DNA from: Fomitopsis serialis
Taxonomy: Eukaryota > Basidiomycota > Agaricomycetes > Polyporales > Fomitopsidaceae
Direction: 5' to 3'
Length of the DNA: 64,000 bases
Assembly (NCBI RefSeq): GCF_022376445.1
Contig: NW_025954967.1
Location: forward strand, 496,001-560,000
The notes below the pieces were generated by a model that ran no database searches, was not told the DNA's origin, and worked only from the letters and a program-made list of their open reading frames with translations. The translations under genes were made by a program, and so were the position numbers. How positions within the stretch are numbered: the first letter of the stretch is position 1; each line of letters opens with the position of its first letter. Below are positions 24,212-37,803 of the stretch, piece by piece.

Positions 24212-26653
24212 ATGTACAGGCAAAAATCCATCTACGATTATCACAACCCGTACTCCGATTCCTTGTCGTGTAAGCATCTCCATTCCTCTCCCCTCAGCGT
24301 CCCGACCACAATCGGACCTCAGCGACCGCTCATCTTGCAATTGGAATGTGATCCGTTGACGACGCTGATTTGTACGCAGCCTGCAGGTCGGCTCCGCATG
24401 AGCAACTTAAAACGGAGCTTCTAGGTAACATCAAGTATGACGATCCCTCCGTCTTCACACGCCTTCGCATTCACGAGGAGGACGACGCTACGATTGATCG
24501 CTGCCACGAACGTTATCAGGCAGAACATAAGGAGCATATCGAGACCCTCCAGGATGTCACCAGAGACTCTAAGCTACATCGGTGAAATTCAGGAAGAAAT
24601 AGAGAGGGAGAAGATCCGCAGACTTTTAGAGCGCCAGCATGAGGAGGAAATGTATGGGCCGTTGGTGTGTATGTCGGAAGTACATGATGAATTTCTGATA
24701 ACGGTTGCGTGTCTCCACTATAGCAAACCATTTTCACATTTTTGACGAATTTCGAGGGCGCCTCTGCGGACGCACCGCGCGAATTTCAGCTCGCAGCTCA
24801 CACTTCCTTCCCCTGGCCTTCAGCTCGTGCTGCGGAAGCCTGTACTCCTGGAATCGCCAAATCGCGCCCTGCTTTCGACCTCGTCGATAAAACCAAAGGT
24901 CGTTCATTTTGGGACGGCTGTGTTGGCTTCGCGGAGATCAAGATCGACGCGGACGGGAACAAACCGCCCCTTGACGGAATTCCATCGGTGAAGACTGCCA
25001 TTCTTCAATGTGCGCATTACGCGCGCTACCACATGTCTTTCCGACCGTTCTGGTTGTTCAGCGTCACCCTCCTGTTAACTGGCACCGTCTTCCGCGTCAT
25101 GATCGCCGATCGTGCTGGCATCATCCTCTCTCCGCTTCACAGCATCGTCGACGACACTCCCGCATCTGTCCGCGATTCTCACCACCGGCGCGACGCTAAG
25201 ACGTTCGTCCGCGTTGTTCGCGCGCTCACCCGACGATTGACGAACACCCAGCTAGGCCAAGATCCCTCTGTGACCCCAATACCTCGCGATGAGCTCAGGT
25301 CGTACATGCGGACGTCCTCTGTCCCGAGCGCCGTTCAAGACAAAGTCCATATAGACGGTACGGAGTATCATCGGTCATATCGCATTGATCGCTTCGGGAA
25401 CGACTCTCGAGTTTGGTGTACGGTTGGGCCGCCAATCTGGGCCTCCCTATCCCTTCTCGGTCGAGGCACGACGGTTTGGCAGGTGCTCGAGCTATTTCGA
25501 GTCGAAGCATGGGCTGGCCTTCGAGGGCGACATCCACATTCTGAAGTCCTCCTGGCGCAATCCTCTCAAAGTATCCGAAACGGACGTATACCTGCTGATT
25601 GGTCAACTGAAGGCTGAGGACGAGACGGCTGAGGCGAAGGAGGCTGAGGAGAAGGGCGAGTACCCTCGGAGTCGCGGAGTTGCCGACCTGTTGTATGGCG
25701 GCGATGTCTGCTATCACGAGGGCCCCCAGGCGTGGTCTACGATCACCGTCGCGCATATCCGTGGTCAAGCCGAGGATCCGATGAACCCTTCCAAGGTTCT
25801 GCATCGTATCATCGTCCCGAGGGTCGGTGAGCCTCTATGGAAGTATACCGATTAGCTCCAGTTATTGTATGCGTTTCGCTCGATCATCCGCGGTGTGTAG
25901 TGGATCTCCGGGAATTTGCAGCACTCTGATGCATTGCTTCCAGCACATCAATACTTATGTGACAGAGGGATCCTCCACTGTGACATCAGCCCGGGGAACA
26001 CGCTACTGTGGCTCAACGAGCCAGCGCTCCCAGCGATTTGGAATGCTAAGCCATCTAGAGGATTCCTCACCGACTTCGACATGGCTACAGTAGACGACTC
26101 GAGGCTTGAGCACCTTGTGAGTCAAGGTGCTGACAATCCCGTGAAGCGAACCATTGACCCGCATGGCAAGCCTGTCATAGCGGATAGCAGCGTTCGGTCG
26201 AAAATTGATTGCACATCATCGAGATCATGCGAGACACCTGTGGCAGTAAGTACCTTTGTGGTCTGTGAATGACTGGTGATATGTAACGAGGTATACTCTT
26301 AGGGAACACTGCAGTTCATGGCCTTCAAGCTCCATGGATTGGACGCAGGCATGGGCCACACCCCCGCGCACGATCTTGAGTCAGCTGCCTACGTCTTGGG
26401 CTATTCTGTCCTGCGACGCCTTGTGAACACTCCGGGCTGTCCCAATAGCCTCGAACAGGTTTTCGAAAAATGCTTTGGTGGCACGACGCTCCAGGGCATC
26501 ATTTCCCAGCGAGCAACTGTACTGCCACTAAACTGGCACTACGAGTTTGGCAGCGAGATTGATCAAGAGAGAACATCATTCATAAGAGAACATCTCTCGC
26601 TACCTCTTGCAAAGGTTCTGTTTGAATTGGACGTAACGTTACAGACAGGTTAA
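24212..26653 (+). pseudogene. FunK1 fungal-type protein kinase, copy 1, broken
   Basis: Paralogue of 34055-36533. Recognisable parts in order are the short exon from ATG 24212 (MYRQKSIYDYHNPY), LLGNIKYDDPSVFTRLRIHE, CVGFAEIKIDADGN, AKTFVRVVRALTRRLT, AFEGDIHILKSSWRNPLKVS, VLHRIIVPRVGEPLWKYTD, the kinase catalytic loop ILHCDISPGNTLLWLNEP, GFLTDFDMATVD and GTLQFMAFKL. Lesions relative to the paralogue are a loss of about ten bases near 24568, a one-base shift near 25493 (CTATTTCGAG) and a nonsense codon TAG at 25853-25855 where the paralogue has GAG. The intact HxD...N and DFD motifs show that it decayed recently. FunK1 kinases are expanded in Agaricomycetes. Their substrates are largely unknown. 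Confidence 0.8.
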
Positions 26654-26889
26654 ATGACCAAGAGGCAGAAGGGATTCCAACGGCTGTTCAACAATGTGAG
26701 TAGATCCGCGAATGAATTCCTGTGCTTATGAGACCTTTCTAGTCACAAGAGCAAGGCCAACCGCCGTCTGACGATACTTTAAACCATACGCTCTTTCTGG
26801 GGTTGGTGAATAAAGCTTTATCAAAATTGGAGCAGCATCCGGAGATGGCGAAGAAGTTCAATCCAGAAAAGGATTGTCGATGTGACTAA
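26654..26889 (+). CDS. Small ORF or former C-terminal tail of FunK1 copy 1
   Basis: Directly after the TAA at 26651 an in-phase ATG opens MTKRQKGFQRLFNN. A GTGAGT donor and CTAG acceptor then join it to SQEQGQPPSDDTLNHT, LFLGLVNKALSKLEQ and FNPEKDCRCD, with the stop at 26887-26889. The same phase as the kinase frame suggests a former C-terminal extension cut off by the stop codon, but an independent 60-residue gene is possible. The paralogous FunK1 lacks a matching tail. Confidence 0.35.
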
Positions 26890-26904
26890 TCATTCAAGTC
26901 GGGG

Positions 26905-26942
26905 GGTGGTGAACGGCTGTCGTCCGACGGCGGTCGCAGCAT
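26905..26942. repeat. Short dispersed repeat, copy 1
   Basis: The core CGGCTGTCGTCCGACGGC, with flanks GTGGTGA and G(G/T)TCGCAGCA, occurs here and again at 30508-30545 in the same orientation. Its nature is unknown. Confidence 0.5.
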
Positions 26943-27058
26943 GTCCTAGCGGCCAAGAATTCTGCATGGACGTCATTGAAGTGTAGGAAGTTTAAACAGA
27001 ATCATCATACGAGAATATATATGTGCGAGGTGATAGCGATGGTCTCGGGAGCGTGTGA

Positions 27059-29379
27059 CTACTGCAGAGTCCGTACCATGAGTAGCATCTCGGCCTTGTT
27101 GCTTTCCCTGCCTACTGTTGGGTACCGTCGGCAACGTTCCACACAACAGGTTTCTCGCTCAACTCGAACGCGAAGTTCGTTACAAGGACAGCGAGCAGGA
27201 CCTCTGTTTGGCAAGAATGAGTGTCTACCGAGTGCCAGAAAAGCGGTCTACTCACTCATCTCCATCTCTGAGAACTTGAACCCACTGCATGATGTGTATC
27301 AGTACCTGAAAACGGGACGAAGGGTGCAAGTCAGCGATAGGAAGTGCAACGTACATGCACGCTCGTCTTCCCGCGGAGAACGTCATTCTATGGTGATGTC
27401 AGGTCAGTGCTTCATGCAGCTCACATCGCGTTTATGGCGGCAGCTCACAGGTGCGAGTAAACACTCGGTATATGCGCAGCAGCGACGCTGGACAAGATCT
27501 TGGACCAGCGCTCTGGCTTCCATTCGAGTGCATCCGGGCCCCAGACCTCGGCGTTCACATTCGACCCATAAGTCCCGATGATGATCTCTGTGCCTTTGGA
27601 CACGACGATCTCGCTTAGCGTTTGCCCGTCTACAGTCATAATCGGCTGCGATAGCGGAAGGACACCGTCGCGTTGGGCATTGGTTACGCTCGTCAACGCG
27701 GAGTCTGAGACCGACGGCGCTGAACGACTTACACTGCGTAGCGGGAGGGTACCTATCAAGGATCGTCAATTCCCCACCGGATGCAAACCGAAGCATGCGC
27801 ACGACTCTCTCTCGGCAGGCGCTGTCGAGCAGAGGGAGCGCATCCAGTTGGTCATAGGCCACTCCCTCAGCTGCGCGAGCCTCCAAGAGCTCCTGCCGCA
27901 GCTCCCGCTGGACGCCCTGGTGGACCGCGAGGAGCTGCAGAATGCGGCTCAGCATCGCCGCGGTGGTGTCCAGGGCGCCGAACACGAATGTGCTGTTGCC
28001 CAGACCTCATGTGAGCGAGTGTACGCGTCCCGACTCGCAAAGTCGACACTCACGTCATCTGGCCGAGCACCGCGTCGTCCGAAAGGTGTTCGCCGACGCT
28101 CGCAGCCATGTTCGCTCGCACTGTTATAGCCAGCCGCGTCGCAGTGTAGTATGATCTCGACGACGCTACTCACTGAGTATGCTCATGAGATCCTTCCCGT
28201 TTCCTAACGACTTCAACGCGTCCGCGCCCCCCTCCTGCGATGCAGCCTTCTTTGACTCGTAGATCTCCGCAGAACGCTGATTGATAGTCCGTACAACGCT
28301 GTACACCTGGGGGATCGCCCAGTGCTTAGGCATGAGACGCACGAGGAAACGGCGGAACCAGGCAGGGCCGAGCCAGGACAGGTACGGGATGAATCGGCGC
28401 AGGTAGGATAGCCGGGTCATCTTCGGGCTACGCAAAGAAGGTTTATCAGTGGAGGGGTGAACGTGGACTGCATTGCGATACACTGACTTGAAGGACGTTA
28501 TGGCGTCTGCAAATGCATCTTGTGAGTCCTTGACAAGAGGGTCGAAGGAATGACCCAGACCGCCCCGGCCGATCGCCTCAAGCGCGGCGCGGGTCATCCG
28601 CTTCATCACGTCCTGTTCATTCTCTCCGCTGTCGATGGAGGCTCTCATACCATTACGCAACTATGGCGGAAAGCGTGTGCGGCAGCATTACTGATTCTGA
28701 CGAAGAAAACTCACCCTACGACATCATAGAATATCGGGAACATGTGGCCCAGGTTGGTCGAGAAAACGGGGTTAAGCATCTTCCGTTGCCTAGTATGCTC
28801 GCCTCCTGTATACAGAATGAATTAGGGGAGCTTAGATTTAATCAGACCGTGTACTTGCCGAGGGTCGCAAAGACCCCTTCGCCGAACATCAGACGATTGC
28901 CTCTAACAGCTAAATCTGAGTTCGGACTTCGTGGACGTGCAATTGACTTACATCATCAGTTCCTTGCGATGCAGGTAGGACAGTTCCTCTTTGACAAGGA
29001 TAGTATGCAAAGCTTTCGGGTCCGACACGTAGAGTAAGGGCCACTGTACGGCGGTCAGTAGTGCCCCGTCTCCGAGTCACGGAGCATTCGAACTTACCCC
29101 AATCATGCCATGCAGCCTTGCTACGGGACCATAATCAAGGGCGACATGTTTTTGAAAAGCATCAGCGTTTCGGCTGAACCATTGCTTCAAATTCCCTGCC
29201 ATTGACTGAGGTCAGCGAGGACTGGACACCGACGACAAGCTTTTCTCACCTGTCACGAACGACTCAGAAGGTGGTCCGGGTAATTTGGGTAGCGATGAGG
29301 CCACAAGGTAGACGCGTATCAGGTATGAGACAGTCCAGATAACTGTTAGCGACACCACGGCTCGAGCGATGTCTAACAT
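27059..29379 (-). CDS. Cytochrome P450 monooxygenase
   Basis: The start at 29379 gives an N-terminal membrane anchor (ARAVVSLTVIWTVSYLIRVY) and the proline-rich hinge LPKLPGPPSES. Later exons show NPVFSTNLGHMFPIFYDVV, the I-helix-like VFGALDTTAAMLSRILQLLA, a CRE...R-YPP K-helix region, GTEIIIGTYGSNVNAEVWGP, ALEWKPERW, the haem-binding MTFSAGRRACIG at about 27354-27386 (fits FxxGxRxCxG, cysteine codon at 27359-27357) and the C-terminal AVLVTNFAFELSEKPVVWNV. At 27125-27126 one G seems lost from a G run. Restoring it continues to YPTVGRESNKAEMLLMVRTL and a stop at 27059. A relic at 36897-38360 supports this reading. The intron around the K-helix (27720-27800) is not resolved. It should be an ER-bound oxidase of unknown substrate. 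Confidence 0.8.
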
Positions 29380-30710
29380 GTCTGACTCTGCGGCGAGGTG
29401 AGCGAAGCAGTTGTGTTAGTAGTCAAAAGTTACAAGGAGTCTGTAGCATATACAGCAAAGGAGAGTCAGGAAAAGAGTGGAAATGGTCTGAACGGGTCGC
29501 GATGTTGCAGTCGTGCTGGAGGGACCGCCAGTGGTCTTGAGGCGAGTGTGTCTCGGGGCGTGGGCACCAGGGTAGACCGCTGGTGATAGGCTGCAAATGC
29601 TGCAGGTTGCCTCCGGGGGGAGGCCTACGCCGAGCGCGGCGGTTGGGTATTGGCGGTTGGATACTGGCGGCTGGATACTTACTCCTAGGTTTCTGCGCGA
29701 ACCCATAGCCCGAGGGAGGAGGTATTGACGCACCGATCAACTACGGTGTATCGCTAATCTGTGTATCGATCGTGGAATGTTGCACTTAAGTTGCCCCTGT
29801 AGACAACGACGTACCCTCGATTTTGATGGGGTGCTAAGAACAGTTACAATGGTAACCTGCTCAGAGTTCCGTCGATGGCTGCGAGACTCCAGTGGGTGCC
29901 CACGGCTCCCAAGGCTGCATGCCTGCGTGGTGGTTGGCACCGCACCTTTTGCGATCATACAAGAAATTGACGACTCCTCTTCGTTTGTTGTACCCATCTT
30001 GGCTCGACTGTCCTCTCCAGATGCCCACGCTCCGCTCCGCCTGCAGTGAGAGGTCGTCCGGAAGATCCAGTTGGCTGGTGGTTCGCGTCCCCGTCGACGT
30101 GCTCCAAAGCCTTGCGGCACGTACTGAGGGTGTGAAATCCTGCCTGTCCTGTGGGCAGTCTCAATCTTCAGGTTCGCTACTCAGGTCCGTTTCGTTCCGT
30201 TCCACCCGGCGAATCTCAAGCCTCTACAGCCCTCTGACCAATGCCAGTTCTGCCACGGTACTCACTTATCCGGGGATGGTGTACGCTGTGTACTGCGTGT
30301 GTCACTGTGGCCTCAGCCCTGCTTACGCCCTCGATGACTGAAGACGGAGATCAGCACGCACGTGTGTACCGGACATCCGCCCGTCTGAGGAGAGCGACAG
30401 AAGACAGCGAGAGACATCCGAGACTCGCCGTCTCGCGCGTGTGGATGCTTGGCCAGAGTCCCGCGTCTGCTCTGTCATTGCGCCAGCTAACCCGCCGTGT
30501 CGAGAGTGGTGAGCGGCTGTCGTCCGACGGCGTTCGCAGCAGTCATTCCCAGGTCATCCCCTCGGTCTGGGAGTCCGACACACGTTACGAGCAGTAGACA
30601 GATGCAGAAAGATAACATGTCTGGAAACCATCGACGGTCGTGAGCAGCAGCCGCACCAAGTGGGTCGTCGGGGAAAACGTATTTCGACACGATTCGCACG
30701 ATCGACCTGA
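29380..30710. other. Intergenic between P450 and pgi
   Basis: No recognisable gene. It contains a short minisatellite-like run at about 29640-29680 (TTGGGTATTGGCGGTTGGAT and variants) and the second copy of the short repeat at 30508-30545. Confidence 0.4.
30508..30545. repeat. Short dispersed repeat, copy 2
   Basis: Same core (CGGCTGTCGTCCGACGGC) and flanks as 26905-26942, with few differences. Confidence 0.5.
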
Positions 30711-30716
30711 TATAAG
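30711..30716 (+). promoter_or_regulatory. TATA-like element of pgi
   Basis: TATAAG within CTGATATAAGCG lies 73-78 bases before the ATG at 30789, followed by a CT-rich stretch (30721-30780), a frequent arrangement in highly expressed fungal genes. Confidence 0.45.
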
Positions 30717-30788
30717 CGTCACGCCGGTCCGTCCTCCTCGACCTCCCCTCCTCCCCCTTCGTCCCATCCTATCTCCCACGTCTCCATC

Positions 30789-33519
<2,731 letters not shown>

Positions 33520-34054
33520 CTTGTCTCCGGCATGGCACAATACTAGAAGTGAGGGTTGAACGAAGATAGGGCAGGAAGAAGTCATTGCATGTAGAAGATC
33601 TGTATCAGCAACAACAAAGAGAATCTTATCTGACACGTCACTGCGAGATGGGTATATTGGATGGCCCCTTGTTGCCAGTACAAGAGTAAGAAGGAGCTTC
33701 CAGATGATGCTGAGAACTACAAAGACTAAACACAAGTGCAGAATGGTTAGCAATGTTATGTTCTTCGGTCATAATGATAGAGAACCTCTGTTTCAAAAGG
33801 AACATTGCATGCTTCTGGGTGATTGAGAGACAGTACCAGTGTTCATATGAACAATGGAGGCATTGTTACTGATAAACTTGAAGTACACAGTATCATCATC
33901 ATGGCCAACCCTATGACTGATGCAATCCATGGGTATGCTTGTTATTGATCCCAACTACTCCAACTTGTCTGCTTGACCATCTATGGATGTTGTTCTAATT
34001 CTGATATAGCATTATCCAACAATTTAAGGAATATTTCATGGTTGAAGACTTCAT
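33520..34054. other. Intergenic, CpG-poor
   Basis: No gene is seen. The composition changes here to AT-richer, TpG/CpA-rich DNA that continues into the adjacent kinase gene. Confidence 0.5.
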
Positions 34055-34897
34055 CTAGAGGTTGTTGACTTGGTATTGGTACCTAGGAAATTCATAAGCA
34101 TAACAAACTGTGTATGGAGAGTTGCTCACATTGTACATGGCATGCATTGATATGGCACAGTGCTGGTCAGCAGTCACCCTGTGGACTTGTTGCAACTTGA
34201 ATTCTATATCCACAAGGGCATATGCAAGAGGTTTTGACACATGCTTCACTGTGAAAGACAGCCTCTGTTGATCATGATGAGGTATTGAATGAAGCCAGGC
34301 AAGTGGTTGTAAAGAGTTGCGCTGGAAGCAGAGGTCTTTGAGTGTCATGGCCCCAAAACATTCTTGAAAACTCTGCTTCAGTCCATCTGGACAACCTGGG
34401 GTGTTGAGCAAGTGGCAGCAGATAGTGTAGCCCAAGACATAGGCAATTGACTCAAGGTCATGTTCAGGGGTATGATGAATGTCCCCTCCAACATGCAACC
34501 CTCTGAGCAATTCCCATGCCATGAACTGCAATGATCCCTAAAGATATGTAGTTTATCAATCCAAGTCAGGTTCAGTAGGGGGCATGAAGTTACTCACTGT
34601 CACAGGCATATTGCATAGGCTGGATGTGTGGTTGATCCTTAATTGGACCCTGCTGTCTGTCAACACCTGAGGCTTGTCCACAGTAGCCATGTCGAAGTCA
34701 GCCAGGAACCCTCTGGCTAGCTTGTCCCTGTGCTTTGCATCGGGCAGGAGTGGTGGTTCGTTAAGCCAGAGTAATAAATTCCCTGGGGTGATGTCATGAT
34801 GTTGTATCCCTTGCTTGCATAGATACTGATGCGCTAAAGTAACACATCAGATGACCTGGAACAACAACAGAGTTGCAGCATGCCTTCAATGATTGCA
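33662..34897. other. CpG-depleted segment
   Basis: Reading base by base, I find a single CpG (34320-34321) between 33768 and 34692, while neighbouring DNA has several per 60 bases. TpG and CpA are frequent. The segment covers intergenic DNA and the two 3' exons of the intact FunK1 gene. It ends close to that gene's intron at 34834-34883. The coding frame is nevertheless open. Confidence 0.85.
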
Positions 34898-36533
34898 CGG
34901 AATGCATACAACAGTTGAAGCTCGTTAGTGTATCTCCACAGAGGCTCTCCGACCCTCGGCAGGATAATACGATGAAGGACCTTAGAAGGGTAGTTCGGAT
35001 CGTCCGAGTCGGCGCCACCACGGATGCGCGCGACAGTAATCTTGGCCCATGTCTGTGGGTTCTCGGACAGATAATAGACATCGCCACCATACAGCATTTT
35101 AGCGACACCACGAGGGCAGTCCTCCAGTTGGTCAATCAGCCTGTACACGTCGGTCTCGGACATTCTGTGAGGATTGCGCCACGAAGACTTCATTACATGG
35201 ATGTCGCCCTGGAAAGTCAACCCGTCCGTCGACTCGGACAGCTGGAGCACTCGCCACACCACGGTGCCTCGCCCAAGAAGTGACAAGGACGTCCAGATCG
35301 GTGGCCCAATTGTGCACCAAAGTCGAGTGTCGTTTACAAAAGGATTGATGCGATAGGACCGGTAGTAGTCTGCGCCGTTGACGTGGATCCCGTCTCGAGT
35401 GGCGTTGGGGAGGGAGGACAATCGCAAGTACGACTCGAGATCATCGCGAGATACTGGCATCACAGACGGATCTTGTCCTAATTGATGGTCCGTCAGTCGC
35501 CGTGTGAGCGCGCGAACAACACGGACAAAAGTCTTCGCATCGCGCTGGGGACGAGGATCGCGGTCAGAGATCGTACCATCGTCAATGATACTGTGGACGG
35601 GAGAGAGAAGGATGCCACCGCGATCTGCAATCAGGACTCGGAAGACGGTGCCAGTAATCAGGAGCGCGACGCTGAAGTTCCAGAATGGCCGTATAGACAG
35701 ATGGTAACGCGCATAATCCGCGCATTGGAGAATGGCTGGCTTCACGTCGTCTTCGTCGCTGGAAGGATCGTTCCCGTCCGCTGTGACCTTGATCTCGGCG
35801 AACCCGACGCAGTCATCCCAAAATGGACGATGATGGGTCCTATTCAGGAGGATGAAATCAGGGCGTAGATTTGCAATCCCGGGAGTATAGGCTTCAGCGG
35901 CGCGAGCTGGAGGCCAGGAGAACGGGGTGTCAGCTGCGAATCGGAACTCGCGCAGTGCCCCGGACGTATCGCTCCCGAATCCCGTCAAGAATTCGAATAT
36001 CCTCCGCTGTAATAAAGACATTGCGATGATCAGTAGAAGCCCATCCTGTATTTCGGACACAAACATACCAACGGCCCATACATCTCCACCTCATGCTCGT
36101 GCTCTAAATGTCTGCGGACCTTCTCCCTCGTCCATGCTTCCTGAATGTCACCGATGTAGCTCAGAGCTTCCTCGGCATCGCGGGTGACGCTCTGGAGGGT
36201 CTTGATATTCCGCTCGTGTTCCGCCTGATAGCGTTCGTGGCAGCGATCAATCGTAGCATTATCTTCCTCGTAGATGCGAAGGCGTGTGAAGACGGAGGGA
36301 TCGTCGTACTTGATGTTCCCTAGAAGCTCTGTTTCGAGTTGCTCATGCGGAGCCGAGCTGCAGGCTGCATGCAGATCAGCGTCGTCAATGGATCACATTA
36401 CAGGATGAGGAGTCCCTGAAGTTCGGCTCTAGTCGGTACTACATGGTGATTGGGGACAAAAACGGAGATGCTCACATGATAGCGTGTCATAGTATGGGTC
36501 GTAGTAGTCATAGATGGATTTCGGTCTTTCCAT
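34055..36533 (-). CDS. FunK1 fungal-type protein kinase, copy 2, apparently intact
   Basis: The start at 36533 gives MERPKSIYDYYDPYYDTLS. The next exon opens at SCSSAPHEQLETELLG, followed by NIKYDDPSVFTRLRIYE. An intron with donor GTATGT leads to RRIFEFLTGFGSD and the long exon with CVGFAEIKVTADGN and KTFVRVVRALTRRLTDH. A 50-base GC-AG intron (34883-34834, branch CTGAT) precedes the catalytic exon with HQYLCKQGIQHHDITPGN (about 34830-34776) and GFLADFDMATVD. A last intron (GTGAGT...CTTTAG) leads to GSLQFMAWELL, EHDLESIAYVLGYTI and the stop at 34055. The HxD...N loop and the DFD metal-binding motif are present, so the kinase may be active. The base composition of the two 3' exons differs sharply from the 5' exons (see the CpG-depleted segment). 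It is inverted relative to copy 1. Confidence 0.82.
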
Positions 36534-36896
36534 GTCTGAGGGGCGCAGAAGGATATCAAACCCACGGTTAAATCGCAGGAGACCCCGATTGGTCTACAAG
36601 GCGTCAGGAGCCTGGTCGACGAATGGCGATGCTGACACGAGACTGTACACACCGCGGGGAAATCGACGACTGTCCGAAAACACTGGCAGTGAGTTCAATA
36701 GCCGCACATTCTGACGTTCGCATCAGGAGTCAGTATGCCACTGCTCAGGAATATCGAGGGCTATGGGATGGCTAACCGGCACGGGCTGAACACAGTATCC
36801 TCGCTGGGCTACGGGAATTGTCCCTCAACGATGATATTCTCTCCAAGTGCTCTCGTCCGGGTCGTGGTCGTGTCACAGAGCGGAGAGTTCTCTCTG
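36534..36896. other. Shared FunK1 5' flank and intergenic DNA
   Basis: 36534-36665 resembles the flank of FunK1 copy 1 in reverse. The remainder shows no convincing coding sequence and leads into the P450 relic. Confidence 0.45.
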
Positions 36897-37034
36897 TCCT
36901 GCTCCTGTTATTATCAGTAATTCAGCACAAGAGTGGGCAGCCTATGCAGTTGAGCGAGGAACGTGATGTGAGGAACGTCGCCGGCGGGAGGATGGTATTC
37001 CTGTCAACAGTAGAAAAGGAAAGCAACAAACCCG

Positions 37035-37043
37035 AGATGCCAT
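37035..37043 (+). repeat. Target-site duplication, left
   Basis: AGATGCCAT immediately precedes the element's CAGACTCC end and is repeated in the same orientation at 38250-38258. Confidence 0.85.
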
Positions 37044-37527
37044 CAGACTCCTTCCCGCCCTCACTGCACGGAACGCTCGGCCCGGGACTTCCGAACAAGG
37101 GCTCGCTACCTGCAGTGAGGACTGGCACAACTGGTCCTTATGTCAGCAAAGAAGCATCAGGCCGCTCGAGTGCCGGGTCCAGAGCGGCGTGTGCCAAGTG
37201 ATGGCCCTGCCTAATTGAGCGAGCTTCGCGCGCGGCCGTCTTCGCGAGACCGACGCGACGCGACGCGCCCTACAGCGTCTCGCTGTCGGCGTCGCCAACG
37301 CAGTCCTGGTAGATACTGTCTGAATGTATTTATTTTCTCTATCTTTTCTCTCACCCATTTATGCATGGTCACACCGAACCACTGCGCTTGCACATCTCGG
37401 GCACTTCATAGACAATGATTTCCATGTTCTGCAGTGATGCAAGTTGTTTGAGGTCATATTGGACTTAATAACAAGGTGAATATGATCATTGTGGTGTAGC
37501 GGTTTGGCGTCGTTAGCAATTTTGACA
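37044..37527 (+). repeat. Terminal inverted repeat, left arm
   Basis: 484 bases with no mismatch seen to the right arm. Contains a tRNA-like A box near its inner end and a GC-rich stretch with GACGCGACGCGACGCG. Confidence 0.85.
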
Positions 37528-37563
37528 CTGCGCGGGTTCGAGTCTCCTACATGTTGCTTTTTT
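37490..37563 (+). ncRNA. tRNA-like Pol III unit, left arm
   Basis: TGGTGTAGCGG (37492-37502) fits the A-box consensus exactly, and GGTTCGA (37535-37541) gives a B-box core 43 bases downstream, as in a tRNA. A T6 run (37558-37563) can serve as Pol III terminator. The anticodon stem does not pair convincingly and the acceptor ends do not match, so this is not a functional tRNA. It reads towards the centre of the element. Confidence 0.5.
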
Positions 37564-37725
37564 CACGGTGTGGTCGGCTGCTGCCCTCCCTCCATTTCTG
37601 GAGTGCTACGTCGCTCCCGCTTCCCATCTTGATGCACGTAATTTTCGGATCGTGTCACTTTTTGTATAGGTACACGGCAATAAATCTACGGTGTCGCAGT
37701 GAAGAAGTGGTCCTACCACGCCGTG

Positions 37726-37803
37726 AAAAAAGAAAAGAATACTAACGGGCCTCGAACCCGCGCACTGTCAAAATTGCTAACGACGCCAAACCGCTACACC
37801 ACA
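37726..37803 (-). ncRNA. tRNA-like Pol III unit, right arm
   Basis: Mirror copy of the left unit. The A box is at 37801-37791, and the B box GGTTCGAGGCC (37758-37748) is a perfect consensus. The T arm GCGGG/CCCGT pairs fully (one G-T), better than in the left arm. A T6 run follows at 37731-37726. Transcription would converge with the left unit. Confidence 0.5.

Noticed and set aside
28663..29037. Plus-strand open frame of 124 residues
   Set aside because: Lies opposite P450 exons whose conserved blocks (NPVFSTNLGHMFPIFYDVV) fix the minus strand as coding.
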